DNA of 64,000 nucleotides. Source: Desulforapulum sp034007745. GTDB lineage: Bacteria; Desulfobacterota; Desulfobacteria; Desulfobacterales; Desulfobacteraceae. The stretch covers positions 1 through 64,000 of the forward strand of contig JAVEQI010000011.1 in the NCBI GenBank assembly GCA_034007745.1, given 5' to 3'. The translations under genes were made by a program, and so were the position numbers. Under the pieces are notes generated by a model. The model did no database searches and had not been told where the DNA came from. It saw nothing but the letters and a program-made list of their open reading frames with translations. The stretch's first letter is position 1; each line of letters begins with the position of its first letter. This document shows positions 62,072 through 64,000 of the stretch, in pieces.

Positions 62072-63763
62072 ATGAAACTGACAGGAGCACAGATCCTGAT
62101 CAAGATGATAAAAGCCGAAGGCGTTGATACCATATTCGGTTATCCCGGGGGCGCTGTCATCGATATCTATGACGAACTCGACAGAAACCCGGATTTACGG
62201 CACATCCTTGTTCGCCATGAACAGGGGGCCATCCACGCAGCAGACGCCTATGCAAGGGCAAAGGGCGACATCGGCGTGGCCCTTGTAACCTCTGGCCCCG
62301 GCGCCACAAACGCCGTCACGGGCATTGCATCTGCCTACATGGACTCCATTCCCATTGTGGTATTCACAGGCCAGGTGAACTCGGCCCTCATCGGCAATGA
62401 CGCCTTTCAGGAGGTTGACATCGTGGGGATCACCCGGCCCTGCACCAAGCACAACTACCTTGTCAAACGAATCGAGGACCTTGCCAGAATCATCAAGGAG
62501 GCCTTTTTCATTGCCCGGTCAGGCAGACCAGGCCCGGTGCTTGTGGATCTGCCCAAGGATGTCATGGCTGGCACCGTTGAGTTTAAAGAACCGCCCGAGG
62601 TTAACATTAAGTCCTACAGACCCACCTATCTGCCCAATAGAAAACAGCTTGCCAAGGTGGTGAAACTGATAAAAAATTCCAAGCGGCCGGTTATCTTTTC
62701 AGGCGGCGGGGTGATCCTCTCCAAGGCATCCCCTGAGATCACAGCCCTTGCAAGGATGGCTAACATCCCGGTGACCGCCTCCCTCATGGGACTTGGATCT
62801 TTTCCAGCCTCCGACCCATTGTGGCTCGGCATGCTCGGCATGCACGGAACCTACAGGGCCAACATGAGCATAGGTGAATGCGACCTCATGATTGCGGCGG
62901 GGGTAAGGTTTGACGACCGGGTCACGGGCCGCCTGGAAAAATTTGCGCCCAAGGCAAAAATTGTGCAGATCGACATTGACCCAACCTCCATCCACAAGAA
63001 TGTAAGTGTGGACTGCCCCATTGTGGGAGACTGCAAAACCTCTCTGGCCCTGCTCAACCAGATGCTGGCCGACCAGCAGACCCAGGAAGAAATTCAACAA
63101 CGGAACAAATGGCTTGAAACCATCGAGAAATGGAAATCCACCACGCCCCTGAGGTATGAACAGAACGACGAGATCATCAAACCCCAGTTTGTCATTGAGA
63201 CCTTGAACACCCTCACCCGGGGCAAGGCCATCATCACCACCGAGGTCGGCCAGAACCAGATGTGGACAGCCCAGTACTATCATTTTGACCACCCCAACCA
63301 CTTTATCACGTCTGGCGGACTCGGAGTGATGGGATTCGGGCTGCCCGCAGCCATAGGCGCAAAGGCCGCCTGTCCTGACAAGATTGTAATCGACATTGCA
63401 GGCGACGGCAGCATCCAGATGAACATCCAGGAGCTGACCACCTCCCTTGCGGCAAAACTGCCGGTAAAGGTGGTTATTCTCAACAACCGATATCTTGGAA
63501 TGGTTCGTCAATGGCAGGATCTTTTTTACGAAAAACGGTATTCATCAACTTGCATGGAGTGTGCCCCGGATTTTGTAAAGCTTGCCGAGGCCTATGGTGC
63601 CACGGGCATGAGAGCCTCAAAACCCTCCGAGGTAAAAGCCACCCTGGAGAGGGGACTTGCCACAGAAGGTACGGTGATAATGGAGTTTATCGTTGAACGC
63701 GAAGAGATGGTCTACCCCATGGTTCCGGCGGGTAAATCCCTCACGGAAATGCTGCTCGTGTAA
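62072..63763 (+). CDS. ilvB: Acetolactate synthase, large subunit
   Basis: 563 residues. Catalytic Glu50 (VRHEQGAIHAADAYARA), FAD/acceptor region ITRPCTKHNYLV, and TPP-binding GDGSIQMNIQELTT...NN in the C-terminal domain. It makes acetolactate and acetohydroxybutyrate. It starts 11 bases after ilvD (AAGGAG upstream), so the genes are co-transcribed. Confidence 0.97.
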   Translation: MKLTGAQILIKMIKAEGVDTIFGYPGGAVIDIYDELDRNPDLRHILVRHEQGAIHAADAYARAKGDIGVALVTSGPGATNAVTGIASAYMDSIPIVVFTGQVNSALIGNDAFQEVDIVGITRPCTKHNYLVKRIEDLARIIKEAFFIARSGRPGPVLVDLPKDVMAGTVEFKEPPEVNIKSYRPTYLPNRKQLAKVVKLIKNSKRPVIFSGGGVILSKASPEITALARMANIPVTASLMGLGSFPASDPLWLGMLGMHGTYRANMSIGECDLMIAAGVRFDDRVTGRLEKFAPKAKIVQIDIDPTSIHKNVSVDCPIVGDCKTSLALLNQMLADQQTQEEIQQRNKWLETIEKWKSTTPLRYEQNDEIIKPQFVIETLNTLTRGKAIITTEVGQNQMWTAQYYHFDHPNHFITSGGLGVMGFGLPAAIGAKAACPDKIVIDIAGDGSIQMNIQELTTSLAAKLPVKVVILNNRYLGMVRQWQDLFYEKRYSSTCMECAPDFVKLAEAYGATGMRASKPSEVKATLERGLATEGTVIMEFIVEREEMVYPMVPAGKSLTEMLLV

Positions 63764-63793
63764 CCGGAACGGCCGGAGCAAGATATGGCTCAT

Positions 63794-63885
63794 GACCACA
63801 ACGAACGATGAAACACGATAGCCGATAGCGATTAGCTGTTAGCTAAGAGCTAATGGCTAACAGCTAAAAGCTGTTTCTTATAACA
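63794..63885 (+). repeat. Dispersed intergenic repeat copy between ilvB and ilvN
   Basis: GACCACAACGAACGATGAAA, CACGATAGCC and a perfect 12-bp inverted repeat TTAGCTGTTAGC (63832-63843) / GCTAACAGCTAA (63856-63867), then AAGCTGTTTCTTATAA. Its insertion splits the ilv operon by about 145 bases, so it could affect ilvN expression. Confidence 0.8.
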
Positions 63886-63908
63886 ACAGAAAATAAGGGT
63901 TGATCACC

Positions 63909-64000
63909 ATGACCACTAAAAAACATATTTTATCCATCCTTGTTGACAACGAACCCGGAGTTCTCTCAAGAATAGCAGGACTCTTCAGCGGCAGGGGCTA
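63909..64000 (+). CDS. ilvN: Acetolactate synthase, small regulatory subunit, 3' partial
   Basis: The ATG at 63909 opens a frame that runs off the window after 30 codons: TTKKHILSILVDNEPGVLSR then IAGLFSGRG. This is the start of the ACT domain of IlvN/IlvH, which gives valine feedback control to IlvB. A likely ribosome site is AAGGG near 63895. The third gene of the ilv operon. Confidence 0.93.
   Translation, partial: MTTKKHILSILVDNEPGVLSRIAGLFSGRG

Noticed and set aside
2254..63885. CRISPR array among the repeated TTAGC/GTGTCC sequences
   Set aside because: Copies are tens of kilobases apart, in both orientations, without regular spacers or cas genes.

Overview
The window looks like a stretch of chromosome from a dissimilatory sulfate-reducing deltaproteobacterium (Desulfobacterota, Desulfobacteraceae type; something close to Desulfobacterium autotrophicum would fit, but that is an inference). 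The evidence is a dsrC gene with both C-terminal cysteines, an HdrA/Flx-type flavin-based electron-bifurcation cluster with a selenocysteine-containing MvhD, a siroheme decarboxylase (alternative haem pathway), indolepyruvate:ferredoxin oxidoreductase and a complete Mla lipid-transport operon. No tRNA, rRNA, CRISPR array or intact insertion sequence was seen.

Layout. 1-5.8 kb: 3' part of a tandem HdrA fusion, then mvhD (read through an in-frame UGA), two ferredoxin-like subunits and a flavin/NAD-binding subunit, all co-directional. 5.9-7.65 kb: dsrC with its own promoter and terminator, ahbA-like siroheme decarboxylase and a nitrilase-family gene. 7.66-11.16 kb (minus): mlaE-F-D-C-A. 11.6-16.4 kb: a small unknown gene and a 1433-residue double-activase/dehydratase-like protein. 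16.6-20.5 kb (minus): comEC and murA. 20.6-22.1 kb: decayed accessory DNA with an hsdM remnant, and a PilZ gene. 22.5-24.7 kb: split ADP-forming acyl-CoA synthetase. 24.7-30.6 kb (minus): a 5'-truncated glpX, a cNMP-domain/aspartase fusion and a DUF3482 GTPase/DUF2868 pair. 30.75-34.6 kb: OleC-like acyl-AMP ligase, DHH-CBS protein, unknown membrane protein. 34.9-38.1 kb: ACT protein, DUF711 protein, MFS transporter. 38.1-40.7 kb (minus): DUF4911-miaB-map. 41-43.2 kb: recJ and an unknown gene. 43.4-47.7 kb (minus): TetR regulator, glgP, rmlD. 47.9-51.9 kb: CoA-transferase/GNAT fusion, IscU-like protein, DUF1846 protein. 52-58.8 kb (minus): a probable seven-gene aryl-acid unit, trpR-iorA-iorB-paaK-dctP-dctQ-dctM. 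59.1-60 kb: a 27-codon ParM-like remnant overlapping larB. 60-64 kb: the ilvD-ilvB-ilvN operon behind a well-formed transcription attenuator with a leader peptide rich in Leu, Ile and Val.

How the parts fit. The first cluster should pass electrons between a pyridine nucleotide, ferredoxin and (via DsrC or HdrBC elsewhere) a disulfide, linking to sulfate respiration. The trpR-ior-paaK-TRAP unit joins regulation, oxidation, CoA activation and transport of aryl acids derived from aromatic amino acids. The ilv leader couples branched-chain amino acid synthesis to charged tRNA supply. A family of short intergenic repeats (cores such as TTAGCTGTTAGC and a GTGTCCGCAGGACATG type) is scattered through the window and in places extends into gene ends.

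The most interesting observations are the selenoprotein MvhD with its SECIS-like hairpin beside the fused HdrA, the ilv attenuator, the TrpR-headed aryl-acid operon, the cNMP-aspartase fusion, and the dispersed repeat family that alters protein termini.
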